Assembly (NCBI GenBank): GCA_900114885.1
Contig: FOUN01000002.1
Coordinates: 124,001-188,000, forward strand
From: Psychrobacillus psychrodurans
Lineage (GTDB): Bacteria > Bacillota > Bacilli > Bacillales_A > Planococcaceae
DNA length: 64,000 bases
Direction: 5' to 3'
Under the pieces are notes generated by a model. It saw only the letters and a list, made by a program, of their open reading frames with translations, ran no database searches and was not told where the DNA came from. Both the position numbers and the translations under genes were made by a program. Of this stretch, positions 46,793 to 56,541 are shown piece after piece (the first letter of the stretch is position 1; each line of letters begins with the position of its first letter).

Positions 46793-47377
46793 ATGGATAG
46801 ACAGACATCTAGAGTTCATTCACGTGAAGTGGAGCAGGCTACAAAAGATGCGTTAAAAAGACGTGGAGTTACAATTGAAGAAATTGCAAAAATTGTATAC
46901 GAAATGCAGTTTCCATACAACAAAGGGCTTACTATGGAGCATTGTGTAGAATCCGTAAAAAGCGTGCTAAAAAAAAGAGAAATGCAACATGCTATATTAG
47001 TTGGTATTGAACTTGACGAGTTAGCTGAGAAAAAGATGTTATCTGCACCATTGCAACAAATAGTTGAAGCGGATGAAGGTTTGTTTGGGGTAGACGAAAC
47101 AATCGCGCTCGGAGCAGTATTTACTTATGGAAGTATTGCAGTAACTACGTTTGGTCATTTAGATAAAAATAAAATTGGACTTATTTCGAAATTAGACACA
47201 AAAGTCGGCGGAGCTGTTCACACATTTCTAGATGACTTAGTAGCAAGCATCGCTTCAAGTGCAGCTTCACGATTAGCACATCGTACAAGAGATTTAGAAG
47301 AGGAAAATGAAACTTTTGCAGATATTCCACCAGAAGAAACAGTACCAGAAGCTAAAGTAAAAGGTGCTAGAACCTAA
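46793..47377 (+). CDS. Phosphatidylglycerophosphatase A-like protein (YutG)
   Basis: A 194-residue protein of the PgpA-related family (YutG type): LGAVFTYGSIAVTTFGHLDKNKIGLISKLD and VHTFLDDLVASIASSAASRLAHR are diagnostic. The N-terminal part includes RRGVTIEEIAKIVYEMQ. It would dephosphorylate phosphatidylglycerophosphate, although the soluble Bacillus versions lack the membrane helices of E. coli PgpA, so the activity is inferred. AAAGGGGAT precedes the ATG. Confidence 0.85.
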   Translation: MDRQTSRVHSREVEQATKDALKRRGVTIEEIAKIVYEMQFPYNKGLTMEHCVESVKSVLKKREMQHAILVGIELDELAEKKMLSAPLQQIVEADEGLFGVDETIALGAVFTYGSIAVTTFGHLDKNKIGLISKLDTKVGGAVHTFLDDLVASIASSAASRLAHRTRDLEEENETFADIPPEETVPEAKVKGART

Positions 47378-47412
47378 AACTGTGCAGCCTCTTAAGAGGC
47401 TACACAGTTTGT
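47377..47412. terminator. Terminator between pgpA-like and nuclease genes
   Basis: AAACTGTGCAGCCTCT pairs with AGAGGCTACACAGTTT (one mismatch), followed by a T run. Confidence 0.88.
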
Positions 47413-47415
47413 TTT

Positions 47416-48138
47416 TTACTCCCCAGACTTTTTAAACCCGGCTTTTATAGCTTCCTGCTCGGTACAGAACCATTCTTCAGGATTTGTTTCTACATAATAT
47501 TTACCGCTAGGTATATGATAAATTTTTTTGCCTTGTCGATTAATATTACCCTTGATGTTACATTTTCTAAATGTTTCAATTTCTTGCTCAGTGGTGTTAC
47601 TAGTGATTACAGAAGCATCGAAACCTCGATCAGTCACGTAATTTTTTCTCTCCCATATACCAGTAGTTTTCTCTTTAGCTATTTCGGAAGCTTCCTCGAA
47701 ATTATTTAAGTACTTAGTGTTCGGCGGGAAAATATAAGCCACACGTGCTAGCCCCTCTTCCAGTAACTTTTCTTGAATGCTTTCACCATCAACATAAATA
47801 TACGCAAGCAATCTGCCGTAGTCGTCTATTCGATTTCCTACATCAAACTCAATTGTCACATCTCCACTACTTAATAATTCCTTGTTCCGTTGTGTTGCTT
47901 CTTCACCAAATGGTTGTTTTTTTAATGGGTCATAGTTTGTTTCTGGAGTGTCTATTAACAAGTATCGTACTTTTTCTGTGTTTCCATTATACTTAACTTT
48001 AATAGTATCACCGTCAATAACCTCAACAACTTCTACTGGAATTTGTTCTGTATTCCCTATATTTTGGTTGACTCCATTTTCATCACATCCATACAGGGAG
48101 CAAAAAAGTAGTCCTAAACATAAAATAGACTTTTTCAT
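47416..48138 (-). CDS. Thermonuclease-family lipoprotein
   Basis: A 240-residue surface nuclease: lipobox LYGC (Cys 18), then a staphylococcal nuclease domain (VIDGDTIKVKY, VRYLLIDTPE, GRLLAYIYVDG, EGLARVAYI) with the expected Arg, Glu and Asp residues. The C-terminal 50 residues (RKCNIKGNIN, KIYHIPSGKYY, WFCTEQEAIKAGF) form a small cysteine-containing domain often attached to such nucleases. It is divergent from the glycosylase gene with only about 50 bp between starts. Confidence 0.88.
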   Translation of the reverse strand: MKKSILCLGLLFCSLYGCDENGVNQNIGNTEQIPVEVVEVIDGDTIKVKYNGNTEKVRYLLIDTPETNYDPLKKQPFGEEATQRNKELLSSGDVTIEFDVGNRIDDYGRLLAYIYVDGESIQEKLLEEGLARVAYIFPPNTKYLNNFEEASEIAKEKTTGIWERKNYVTDRGFDASVITSNTTEQEIETFRKCNIKGNINRQGKKIYHIPSGKYYVETNPEEWFCTEQEAIKAGFKKSGE

Positions 48139-48187
48139 TTATATCACCCATAGCAGTTTAACATATAATCGGAAAGGGGATAAAATT

Positions 48188-49030
48188 ATGGCACAAGCCT
48201 TGGAATTAGCATTCAAATATAGTATGGAGGATGTATTAAGTAGACTAGCTTTAGATCCATTAAACTGCGTTGATCTCTCCAATCAAACAGTCAAAATCCC
48301 GATAGATGAAACAATTATAACAATTCAAAGTATCGGAACATTGCATGAACCAAAATTTATGATAAACGGATTAGAGACAGATCAACAATATGAACGGGTC
48401 CTGTCCATATTTCATTTCAATAGAAGTTTAGAGCGTATTCACGAGCACTTTTTAGGAACGAATTTACATTCGTTATTTTTAAAATTTGAGGGAACTCCAA
48501 TTATTACTGACTTTTCGTTGTATGGGAATATTATTAAAAGTATAATTCATCAACAACTAAATCTTTCTTTTGCAAAAACATTAACAGAGCGATTTGTACA
48601 TACATTTGGTAGAAGCAAAGAGGGTATATGGTTGTATCCAGCTCCTGAGATTATTGCCAATCTTGAGGTTTCGACGTTACGCGAAATGCAATTTAGTACA
48701 AGAAAGGCTGAGTATATGATTGGGATATCTAAAGCCATTGCTGAGGATAATTTGAACCTAAAAGCACTTGTATCTCAATCAGACGATTTCATCCTCTCAG
48801 AACTGATAAAATACAGAGGAATTGGTCCTTGGACTGCGGAAAGTTTTTTGTTATTTGGTCTAGGAAGAGAGAATTTATTTCCTTTAGCAGATATAGGGCT
48901 CCAAAATTCACTTAAGCAACTATGGAATTTAGACAGAAAGCCTATGAAAAGTGAAATAGCACCTCACTTAGATTCTTGGTCACCTTATAATAGCTATGCT
49001 GCCTTATATCTTTGGAGAAATATAGAATGA
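48188..49030 (+). CDS. DNA-3-methyladenine glycosylase II (AlkA-like)
   Basis: A 280-residue base-excision repair glycosylase of the HhH-GPD superfamily. HhH motif LIKYRGIGPWTAES and the catalytic aspartate D235 in PLADIGLQ are clear; SIIHQQLNLSFAKTL is the preceding conserved helix. Start ATG 48188 is preferred to an 80-codon extension beginning at 47948, which would run across the divergent nuclease gene; AAAGGGGAT precedes 48188. Confidence 0.9.
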   Translation: MAQALELAFKYSMEDVLSRLALDPLNCVDLSNQTVKIPIDETIITIQSIGTLHEPKFMINGLETDQQYERVLSIFHFNRSLERIHEHFLGTNLHSLFLKFEGTPIITDFSLYGNIIKSIIHQQLNLSFAKTLTERFVHTFGRSKEGIWLYPAPEIIANLEVSTLREMQFSTRKAEYMIGISKAIAEDNLNLKALVSQSDDFILSELIKYRGIGPWTAESFLLFGLGRENLFPLADIGLQNSLKQLWNLDRKPMKSEIAPHLDSWSPYNSYAALYLWRNIE

Positions 49031-49035
49031 AAAAT

Positions 49036-49071
49036 CAGCTTTTCCTTTTATCATATGAAGGGAAAAGCTGA
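49036..49071 (+). terminator. Terminator after the glycosylase
   Basis: CAGCTTTTCC pairs with GGAAAAGCTG around a long loop. No strong T run on the plus strand, so confidence is moderate. Confidence 0.65.
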
Positions 49072-49088
49072 AATCCTATATAATCTAT

Positions 49089-49232
49089 TCAATTAGTTGT
49101 CTCCATTTCATCCTGTTCTTCTTTAAAATATAAAAATGATTCTTCTTCAATTTCATTCATACGTTCTTTATTGAGTCCTAATGCAAAAGCTCCGGTGAAA
49201 ATGGGCTCCCACCAAGTTTCTGTTTCTGTCAT
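49089..49232 (-). CDS. Small acidic protein, unknown function
   Basis: A 47-residue product beginning MTETETWWEPIFTGAFALGL, followed by an acidic helix (ERMNEIEEESFLYFKEEQDEME). GGAGGAAATAAC just before the ATG is a good ribosome site. The frame is compact and flanked by terminators. No family recognised. The 280 bp between it and the aldehyde dehydrogenase gene hold no other gene that I can support. Confidence 0.6.
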   Translation of the reverse strand: MTETETWWEPIFTGAFALGLNKERMNEIEEESFLYFKEEQDEMETTN

Positions 49233-49514
49233 TGTTATTTCCTCCCTTTTAACTGTTTGTTTTTATATATCAATTCTATACCCTGCTAAGTTTCATTCAT
49301 AAACCGATTAATTAAATAATGAATCATTTAGCATAGGCATTCTGAAATCTTATAGACTTATAGTTGCAGTCGAATAAGTTATAAAAGACTTCATGAAAAT
49401 AGTATTCCACGAAAGACACTCTTCATGTATTTCAAAATAAATGTTTGTTCTTTCTTCTATTAGAAATAAATAGTATGATTCCCATAAGAAAAAGATTAAA
49501 AGGAGTGAATATTA

Positions 49515-50903
49515 ATGAAATTCACAGAACAACAACTAAATCATATGTTAGGTGAGCATCAATCATATTTTTATACTGGAATTACTAGACCAGTTGCATT
49601 TCGAATAGAACAGTTGGAAATACTCAAGAATACGATTAAAAAGTATGAAGAAGAAGTTATAGACGCATTATACAAAGACTTAAGAAAAAGTGAATTTGAA
49701 TCATATGTTACAGAAATCGGATTAGTTTATGACAATATTTCTTATATGGTTAAAAATATTGAGCGGTGGATGGAACCAAAGTATGTAAAAACTCCAGTTG
49801 CTTTAATGCCTTCTAAAAGTTTTATCGTAAATGATCCTTATGGTACTGTTTTGATCATTGCACCATTCAATTATCCATTCCAACTTATTATGGAACCGCT
49901 AATAGGAGCTATTGTTGGAGGTAATTGCGCTATTATTAAACCATCTGAAGCTACACCACATACATCTAAAATAGTGAAAAAAATTATTTCGGAAGCATTC
50001 GATCCTAGATACATTCGTGTTGTAGAGGGTGAAAAGGAAGAAACTTCTTTGTTAATTCATGCTCCTTTTGATTTTATTTTCTTTACGGGAAGCGTCCAGG
50101 TAGGAAAGATAGTGATGAAAGCAGCTGCTGAAAGATTGACTCCAATTGCTTTAGAACTAGGTGGAAAAAGTCCAGCAATTGTTGATCATACAGCAAACTT
50201 AGGTATTGCAGCTAAACGTATTGTCTGGGGAAAATTCGTTAATGCGGGCCAAACATGCATAGCACCCGATTATGTATTAGTCGAAGAAGATGTAAAAGAT
50301 AAGTTTATCGAACAAATGAAGAAAGCTATAACTCAGTTTTATGGAAAAGATTTGCAACAAAGTCCTGACCTCGGAAGAATAGTGAATGGTAATCATTTTG
50401 ATCGACTTATGCAGATTTTAGAAGCGGAAAGTGATCATATTATTTTTGGAGGTAAAACGGATCGAGATGATTTATTTATCGAACCCACGTTGTTAAATGG
50501 GGTTGATTTTAATAGTCCCTCTATGGCTGATGAATTATTTGGACCATTGTTACCGATAATTGGTTACAAAGATTTGCGGAGCGTAATTCATCGAATACGT
50601 CAATTACCTAAACCTTTGGCGGCTTACATGTTTAGCGAAAACGAAAGAGCACAGGCATTCTTTCTTCAAGAGCTTCCATTTGGTGGAGGGTGTATAAATG
50701 ATACAATCACACATGCTGGTAGTGCCCATCTTCCATTTGGTGGAGTAGGAAACTCAGGCGTTCAATCTTATCATGGAGAAGCAAGTTTTACTCTATTTAC
50801 CCATCAAAAATCCATAGTGAAGAAAAACACTAATTTACCAATCAATATTGTTTTCCCACCTTACAAAAATAAAGTAAAGCTAGTTAGAGGGTTACTAAAG
50901 TAA
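49515..50903 (+). CDS. Aldehyde dehydrogenase (class 3 type, YwdH-like)
   Basis: NAD(P)-dependent aldehyde dehydrogenase, 462 residues, lacking the N-terminal extension of class 1/2 enzymes. Glu214 (ALELGGKSP) and Cys248 (NAGQTCIAPDYV) are the catalytic pair; FTGSVQVGK is the cofactor loop. A C-terminal hydrophobic tail (LPINIVFPPYKNKVKLVRGLLK-like region) is typical of fatty-aldehyde enzymes. AAAAGGAGTG precedes the ATG. It is monocistronic. Confidence 0.93.
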   Translation: MKFTEQQLNHMLGEHQSYFYTGITRPVAFRIEQLEILKNTIKKYEEEVIDALYKDLRKSEFESYVTEIGLVYDNISYMVKNIERWMEPKYVKTPVALMPSKSFIVNDPYGTVLIIAPFNYPFQLIMEPLIGAIVGGNCAIIKPSEATPHTSKIVKKIISEAFDPRYIRVVEGEKEETSLLIHAPFDFIFFTGSVQVGKIVMKAAAERLTPIALELGGKSPAIVDHTANLGIAAKRIVWGKFVNAGQTCIAPDYVLVEEDVKDKFIEQMKKAITQFYGKDLQQSPDLGRIVNGNHFDRLMQILEAESDHIIFGGKTDRDDLFIEPTLLNGVDFNSPSMADELFGPLLPIIGYKDLRSVIHRIRQLPKPLAAYMFSENERAQAFFLQELPFGGGCINDTITHAGSAHLPFGGVGNSGVQSYHGEASFTLFTHQKSIVKKNTNLPINIVFPPYKNKVKLVRGLLK

Positions 50904-50920
50904 TATAAATGCAGACTTAG

Positions 50921-50953
50921 CCATCATAATTCTATGAATTATGATGGTTTTTG
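50921..50953 (+). terminator. Terminator after aldehyde dehydrogenase
   Basis: CCATCATAATTC pairs perfectly with GAATTATGATGG around a 3-base loop, then T5. Confidence 0.92.
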
Positions 50954-51068
50954 TATAAAACTAACAAAGTATGAATCTAAAAGTTCAAAAGCTTTAGGAA
51001 TGCCTTAAAAACTGATTAACTCTTAATAAAAGGACTTAAATTATACATATTTAAATATTATAACTACA

Positions 51069-51097
51069 TTGACAAATAGAGACTATTTTACTAATAT
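51069..51097 (+). promoter_or_regulatory. Promoter of the GGDEF-EAL gene
   Basis: A consensus TTGACA (51069-51074) and TAATAT (51092-51097) are spaced exactly 17 bp, about 50 bp before the start codon. Confidence 0.75.
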
Positions 51098-51146
51098 TGT
51101 AGGTAATATTGATACTAATTAATCATATTTAGGCGGGGGAAGCAAG

Positions 51147-53327
51147 ATGAAGTCTGTATTTAATACGAATACCGATGAATTATTATATAGAGTTAAAAAT
51201 GCAATTTTCAATGAGTCATTGGCGAGCGATATAGCACTTCAAGAAAAGCTAGAAGATGCCTTTTTTAAGATGGAACTTATGGATTATGCAGTAAATGAAA
51301 CAATGATTATTGCTGTAACAAATAAGTCAGGACAAATATTATTCGTGAATGATCGCTTTAGCGATATTACGGGGTATTCAAAAGAAGAATTAATAGGAAA
51401 CACACATAGAATAATAAATTCGAAAACTCATCCTGAACCTTTCTTTAAAGAAATGTGGTCTACTATTCTAAAAGGGAACACTTGGACGGGGGAAATATGC
51501 AATAGACGCAAGAACGGTGAATTATATTGGGTAAAAACTTATATTATACCTGTTGAAACATACGGTAATGAAACTTATTTTCTAAGTATCCGTACTGATA
51601 TTACACTCGAAAAAGAGAAGGAAATGTTATTACAGTCAAGACTTTTATCATCTTTTGAAACAGTAGTGCACCACATTAACAATTTAGTGTTCAAAGTGGA
51701 AAAAGATAGTGATAATAACTATGGTTTTTCATTATTAACTGGGAAAGTGGCTTCAGACTATCTAGTAAATAAAGGACTTCAAACTATTCAACCTAACAGT
51801 GATTCTATTAAGAAAAAAATAATAACTCCAATCCATCGTTTAAATACATATTTTTCAGAAGAGATGACAGACCGATTATTATTTTATCTTGAAAAAGTAA
51901 ATAATGGTGAGGAAGTCTCCTATAAGGAATGGTTAGGTAATAGATGTGTACATATTACAATCTCCCCTATTGAACAAAATGGAATAATAAGTGGCGGGAT
52001 TGGAATTGGCAATGATATAACAGAACTCGAATCCGCAAGAACCAAACTCTCTGAGCTTGCTTACCGAGACCATTTGACAAATACTTATAACACAGCTGCC
52101 TTAGAAAGAGATATTATACAAAAGATTAACAATCACTTGCCATTTAGTTTTGTGTATATTGACTTGGACCGATTTAAGAACATTAATGATTCCTTAGGTC
52201 ATGTTACCGGTGACTCGTTATTAAAGTTAGTTGCTGAAAGATTAATGAAATTCTACAGAAATGTAGGAGAAATATATCGTATTGGTGGCGATGAATTTGT
52301 CGTGCTGATAGGGAAAAAGCAACAAGATATTAAAACGCTAGAAAATGCAAAAGAAGTAATCCAAAAGATTGAAGAACCATTTTGTATAGAAGGTATGGAA
52401 ATACATATATCGTGTTCTATTGGTATCGCTTGTTTTCCACTACACGGTTCCAATTATAAGGAAATACATCGAGCAGCCGACTTAGCATTAAATATTTCCA
52501 AGGAGTATGGTAAACGTAATGCGGTGCTATTCGATCTAAAACATATGGAAGGCTATGTTAACAAGGTAGGTTTAGAAAGTGACATCAGATCAGGGATAGA
52601 TAATAATGAGTTTTACCTTGTCTATCAGCCTAAAGTCAATTTGAAAAGGGAAACTGTTGATGGCTATGAAGCCTTGATCCGTTGGAATAAAAAAGGCAAA
52701 GAAATTATACCTCCAAATGATTTTATACCTTTCGCAGAAGAAACAGGTCTAATTATTTCAATTGGAAAATACGTTTTAGAAGAAGCATGTAAACAAGGTG
52801 TTTTGTGGATTAAACAAGGGGTTCCCTTTCAAACTATTTCCGTTAATATAAGTCCTGTAGAGCTAGAGCAATATGATTTTCTATCAAACCTGCATGCAAT
52901 TTTAGAGAAAACAGGATTACCTCCGAAGTATTTGGAAATAGAAATGACAGAAAACATTTTGATGAAAAATATGGATAGACTCGTGAAGCTACTGAACGAA
53001 CTAGAGATACTTGGAATTAAGCTAGCAATGGATGATTTTGGTTCAGGTTTCTCTAATTTCCGATACTTAAGTGAGCTGCCGATTCATACTTTAAAAATTG
53101 ACCGTAGTCTCATGGATAGAGTATTCCTAGGCAGAGATGAAGTAATTGTATCCTCCATAATTAGAATAGGTCATAGTTTGGGAATTGAGGTAGTTGCAGA
53201 GGGAGTAGAAACCATAGAAGTCGTGGAGTTTTTAAAGGATCATGACTGTCATACTATACAAGGATATTATTATTCAAAACCAATAGAAGCACATGAAGTA
53301 CCAAGTTTTGTATTAAAAAGTATATAA
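51147..53327 (+). CDS. PAS-GGDEF-EAL c-di-GMP turnover protein
   Basis: A 726-residue cytoplasmic regulator. A PAS domain lies at about residues 45-165 (FVNDRFSDITGYSKEELIGN), a second PAS-like region to about 300, GGDEF at 380-384 (intact) and EAL at 508-510 (YEALIRW), with EIEMTEN, MDDFGSGFSNF and KIDRS supporting an active phosphodiesterase. The I-site position reads RNVG (R371-G374) instead of RxxD, so product inhibition is probably absent. It could both make and degrade c-di-GMP. It lies 19 kb from the Pel locus and is a plausible regulator of it, by inference. Confidence 0.92.
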   Translation: MKSVFNTNTDELLYRVKNAIFNESLASDIALQEKLEDAFFKMELMDYAVNETMIIAVTNKSGQILFVNDRFSDITGYSKEELIGNTHRIINSKTHPEPFFKEMWSTILKGNTWTGEICNRRKNGELYWVKTYIIPVETYGNETYFLSIRTDITLEKEKEMLLQSRLLSSFETVVHHINNLVFKVEKDSDNNYGFSLLTGKVASDYLVNKGLQTIQPNSDSIKKKIITPIHRLNTYFSEEMTDRLLFYLEKVNNGEEVSYKEWLGNRCVHITISPIEQNGIISGGIGIGNDITELESARTKLSELAYRDHLTNTYNTAALERDIIQKINNHLPFSFVYIDLDRFKNINDSLGHVTGDSLLKLVAERLMKFYRNVGEIYRIGGDEFVVLIGKKQQDIKTLENAKEVIQKIEEPFCIEGMEIHISCSIGIACFPLHGSNYKEIHRAADLALNISKEYGKRNAVLFDLKHMEGYVNKVGLESDIRSGIDNNEFYLVYQPKVNLKRETVDGYEALIRWNKKGKEIIPPNDFIPFAEETGLIISIGKYVLEEACKQGVLWIKQGVPFQTISVNISPVELEQYDFLSNLHAILEKTGLPPKYLEIEMTENILMKNMDRLVKLLNELEILGIKLAMDDFGSGFSNFRYLSELPIHTLKIDRSLMDRVFLGRDEVIVSSIIRIGHSLGIEVVAEGVETIEVVEFLKDHDCHTIQGYYYSKPIEAHEVPSFVLKSI

Positions 53328-53370
53328 TTTTTGGTAAGATAATAGTAAGGAATTGAAGGAGGATAAATAA

Positions 53371-54420
53371 ATGACATTTACATTTCATGTAAAAGATACG
53401 GTTTCATTATTAAAGCAGCTGGTAGAAATTCCAAGTCCGTCTGGTTTTACTAAAGAGATTATGGACTTTATGGAGAATATATTAAAACAACTCCAGGTGG
53501 ATTATATACGTACAAATAAAGGTGCGTTAATCGCTACCATAAAAGGAAAAGATGAAACCAAGCATCGACTTCTAACTGCGCATACAGATACATTAGGTGC
53601 TATGGTAAAAGAAGTTAAAGGTAGCGGTAGATTAAAGCTTACTATGGTTGGTGGCTTTAATTGGAATGCTGTTGAAGGTGAATATTGTACCATTCATACA
53701 GCAGATGGTAAAAAGGTTCGAGGTACTATTTTAATGCATCAAACTACTGTACATGTATATAAAAACGCTAGTAGTTTACCTCGTGATGAACAAAATATTG
53801 AAGTCCGTATTGATGAAAAAGTATTAACTGCAGAAGATACACGCAAGTTAGGTGTAGAGGTGGGTGACTTTGTTTCATTCGACCCTCGATTTGAAGAAAC
53901 TGAGGCAGGTTTTATTAAATCTCGTCATCTAGACGACAAAGCAAGCACAGCATTACTACTTCAATTAATCAAAACAATTCAAAATACAAACGTGTCTTTA
54001 CCCCATACAACACATTTCTATATTTCGAATAATGAAGAGATTGGTTATGGTGGTAATTCTAATGTACCGGAAGAAACAGTAGAATATTTGGCTGTTGATA
54101 TGGGTGCTATTGGAGATGGACAATTGTCGGATGAGTTTACAGTATCTATTTGTGCAAAAGATTCTTCAGGACCATACCATTATGAATTCACCCGTCAATT
54201 AGTAGAGTTGGCTAAAAAAGAAAATATTGATTATAAATTAGACATTTATCCTTATTATGGGTCAGATGCATCGGCTGCTATTAGAGCTGGGTATGACGTG
54301 AAGCACGCATTATTGGGTCCTGGTATAGAGGCCTCTCACGCATATGAACGTACACATATTGATTCATTAGAAAATACAGCTAAACTTTTATACAGTTATG
54401 TAAACACACAAATTTATTAA
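53371..54420 (+). CDS. M42 family aminopeptidase/endoglucanase-like peptidase
   Basis: A 349-residue metallopeptidase of the M42 family (YsdC/YtoP type). TAHTDTLGAMV (first metal His/Asp), RHLDDKAS (bridging Asp), SNNEEIGYGG (catalytic Glu and metal Glu) and a late SHAYERTHIDSLENT (metal His) are present. It removes N-terminal residues from short peptides in the cytoplasm. AAGGAGG precedes the ATG. It starts 44 bp after the GGDEF-EAL gene. Confidence 0.92.
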   Translation: MTFTFHVKDTVSLLKQLVEIPSPSGFTKEIMDFMENILKQLQVDYIRTNKGALIATIKGKDETKHRLLTAHTDTLGAMVKEVKGSGRLKLTMVGGFNWNAVEGEYCTIHTADGKKVRGTILMHQTTVHVYKNASSLPRDEQNIEVRIDEKVLTAEDTRKLGVEVGDFVSFDPRFEETEAGFIKSRHLDDKASTALLLQLIKTIQNTNVSLPHTTHFYISNNEEIGYGGNSNVPEETVEYLAVDMGAIGDGQLSDEFTVSICAKDSSGPYHYEFTRQLVELAKKENIDYKLDIYPYYGSDASAAIRAGYDVKHALLGPGIEASHAYERTHIDSLENTAKLLYSYVNTQIY

Positions 54421-54447
54421 GAATCGGGTAATACCAATTCTTTTTAA

Positions 54448-54544
54448 TCTAGCTCCAGCGTCTAAGTTTGCTTGAGTCGTTTTATGCAGGTTAAAGGCAT
54501 ATGAACGATTTTCGAGTCTAAAATAGGCGCTTGCGCTTTTTTTT
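54448..54544 (+). repeat. CTAGCTCCAGCG...GGCGCTTGCGCTTTT dispersed element, variant copy
   Basis: The ends TCTAGCTCCAGCG and GGCGCTTGCGCTTTT are those of an intergenic element I recall as common in Bacillus genomes. The interior here is not the usual GC-rich core. The terminal T run suggests it can also act as a terminator for the upstream gene. A smaller hairpin (AGAATC..., 54420-54446) precedes it. Confidence 0.55.
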
Positions 54545-54606
54545 ACTTGTTTTTTGCTCCCTAAATCCATATGATTAGTAAGTGAATAAGAAGGAGATAT
54601 AACAGA

Positions 54607-56181
54607 ATGGATATAAAATTACAAGATGAAATATTGAAAAGAAGAACTTTTGCAATTATTTCCCATCCAGATGCTGGTAAAACAACTATTACAGAAAAGC
54701 TACTTTACTTTGGCGGAGCAATTCGTGATGCAGGTACTGTAAAAGGGAAAAAAACTGGGAAATTTGCAACATCTGACTGGATGGAAATTGAAAAGCAACG
54801 TGGAATTTCGGTTACATCATCTGTTATGCAATTTGACTATAATAATTGTCGTATAAATATATTAGATACACCTGGACATCAGGACTTCAGTGAGGATACG
54901 TATCGTACACTAATGGCAGTTGATAGCGCAGTTATGATTGTCGATGCTGCAAAAGGTATTGAAGCTCAAACGTTAAAACTATTTAAAGTTTGTCGTATGA
55001 GAGGAATTCCAATATTTACTTTTATAAACAAACTTGATCGTCAAGGTAAAGAACCACTTGAACTAATGGAAGAACTAGAAGAGGTTCTTGGCATTCAATC
55101 TTATGCAATGAACTGGCCCATTGGTATGGGGAAAGAGTTTTTAGGCATCTACGATCGTTATAACGGGCGAATTGAGCAATTCCGTACAGAAGAATCTGAG
55201 AGATTCCTTCCTTTAGATGATGAGGGAGAGCTTGCAGTTGATCATTCAATGAAAGAGACTTCATACTACACTCAGGCTTTGGAAGATATTATGCTACTAA
55301 ATGAAGCCGGTAATGATTTTGATGAGAAAAAAATATTAGCTGGTGACTTAACACCAGTATTTTTTGGCAGTGCATTAACTAATTTTGGGGTTCAAACATT
55401 TTTAGAGACTTATTTACAGTTTGCACCGACTCCTCAGCCACGCATGACAGAACATGAAGAAGAAGTAAATCCGTTAAACGAGGATTTCTCTGGTTTTATC
55501 TTCAAAATCCAAGCAAATATGAATCCAGCGCATCGCGACCGAATTGCTTTTGTACGAATTGTATCTGGTAAATTTGAACGTGGTATGACCGTTACTTTGG
55601 CTCGGACAGGAAAAACCTTCAAAGTGACGCAATCGACTCAATTTTTAGCTGATGATCGTGAAACAGTTGAAACGGCGGTTGCAGGTGATATTATCGGACT
55701 TTACGATGTGGGGAATTATCAAATAGGAGACACGGTTGTTGGTGGCAAAAAAGCTTTTACTTACGAAAAACTACCTCAATTTACACCGGAGCTATTTGTT
55801 AAAGTAACTGCTAAAAACGTACTGAAGTCTAAGCATTTCCATAAAGGGATTTTACAACTTGTGCAGGAAGGGGCCATCCAGTACTATAAAACACTTCACA
55901 CAGAGGAAGTTATTTTAGGTGCTGTTGGACAACTACAATTTGAAGTGTTTGAGCATCGTATGAGCAGCGAATATAATGTGGAGGTACGAATGGAACCAAT
56001 CGGCTCGAAGGTAGCACGATGGATTGAGAACGAGGAAGATGTTAAGGAATCTATGACAGGTCCGCGTTCAATGCTTGTAAGAGATCGTTATGACAATTAT
56101 GTCTTCTTATTTGAAAATGAGTTTGCCACTCGTTGGTTCCAAGATAAATACGAGCATATTAAACTTTATAATTTACTCTAG
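54607..56181 (+). CDS. prfC: Peptide chain release factor 3
   Basis: GTPase that recycles RF1 and RF2 after termination, 524 residues. G1 [16 protein letters not shown] switch [15 protein letters not shown] (G3), NKLDR (G4) and the C-terminal [15 protein letters not shown] domain mark RF3 rather than EF-G. AAGGAGAT precedes the ATG. B. subtilis lacks RF3; Planococcaceae and staphylococci have it, which supports the taxonomic placement. Confidence 0.96.
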   Translation: MDIKLQDEILKRRTFAIISHPDAGKTTITEKLLYFGGAIRDAGTVKGKKTGKFATSDWMEIEKQRGISVTSSVMQFDYNNCRINILDTPGHQDFSEDTYRTLMAVDSAVMIVDAAKGIEAQTLKLFKVCRMRGIPIFTFINKLDRQGKEPLELMEELEEVLGIQSYAMNWPIGMGKEFLGIYDRYNGRIEQFRTEESERFLPLDDEGELAVDHSMKETSYYTQALEDIMLLNEAGNDFDEKKILAGDLTPVFFGSALTNFGVQTFLETYLQFAPTPQPRMTEHEEEVNPLNEDFSGFIFKIQANMNPAHRDRIAFVRIVSGKFERGMTVTLARTGKTFKVTQSTQFLADDRETVETAVAGDIIGLYDVGNYQIGDTVVGGKKAFTYEKLPQFTPELFVKVTAKNVLKSKHFHKGILQLVQEGAIQYYKTLHTEEVILGAVGQLQFEVFEHRMSSEYNVEVRMEPIGSKVARWIENEEDVKESMTGPRSMLVRDRYDNYVFLFENEFATRWFQDKYEHIKLYNLL

Positions 56182-56188
56182 TATCCAA

Positions 56189-56215
56189 GAGGTTGCCTAT
56201 AAGGTGACCTCTTTC
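56189..56215 (+). terminator. Terminator after prfC
   Basis: AAGAGGT pairs with ACCTCTT around a 13-base loop, with T residues following. Confidence 0.75.
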
Positions 56216-56306
56216 TAATTCTTATAGTATTTGAAGAGCATACATACTTGTTCTAGTTTTTCATATTGAACAGTTCAAGTTGTAGCAATAATATGATTTA
56301 CGTTTC

Positions 56307-56412
56307 AAGTGGACGCTTTCCGCGGGCGGGTCGTGAGCCTCCTCGGTCGCTGCGCTCCTTGCGGGGGCTCACCTGACCACGCTATTCCCGCTGGAGTCGC
56401 CACCTTCCACTT
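56307..56412 (+). repeat. Intact copy of the GC-rich GTGGACGC repeat
   Basis: A 106-bp GC-rich element from AAGTGGACGCTTTCCGCGGG to GGAGTCGCCACCTTCCACTT, with terminal AAGTGGA/TCCACTT and internal inverted GTGAGCC/GGCTCAC. It stands out sharply from the AT-rich surroundings. It is the reference copy for the family in this window (others at 16078, 32469, 34366 and 63761). Confidence 0.9.
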
Positions 56413-56541
56413 CAATCAAATGTGAGAAGATTATTATAAGAAAATTTAGCAGAACGCTTATTACAAAAATGATGATTTTGAAAAGCATATTTACAGGAAA
56501 ACAATTTATTTAATAGTGATTTCCTTAGCTGTAGCAATCTT

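Noticed and set aside
47948-48187. 80-residue extension of the AlkA-like protein
   Set aside because: It runs antisense through the nuclease gene and lies before a good ribosome site at ATG 48188.
54388-54570. 60-residue minus-strand frame after the M42 peptidase
   Set aside because: It coincides with the dispersed CTAGCTCCAGCG element and has no ribosome site.
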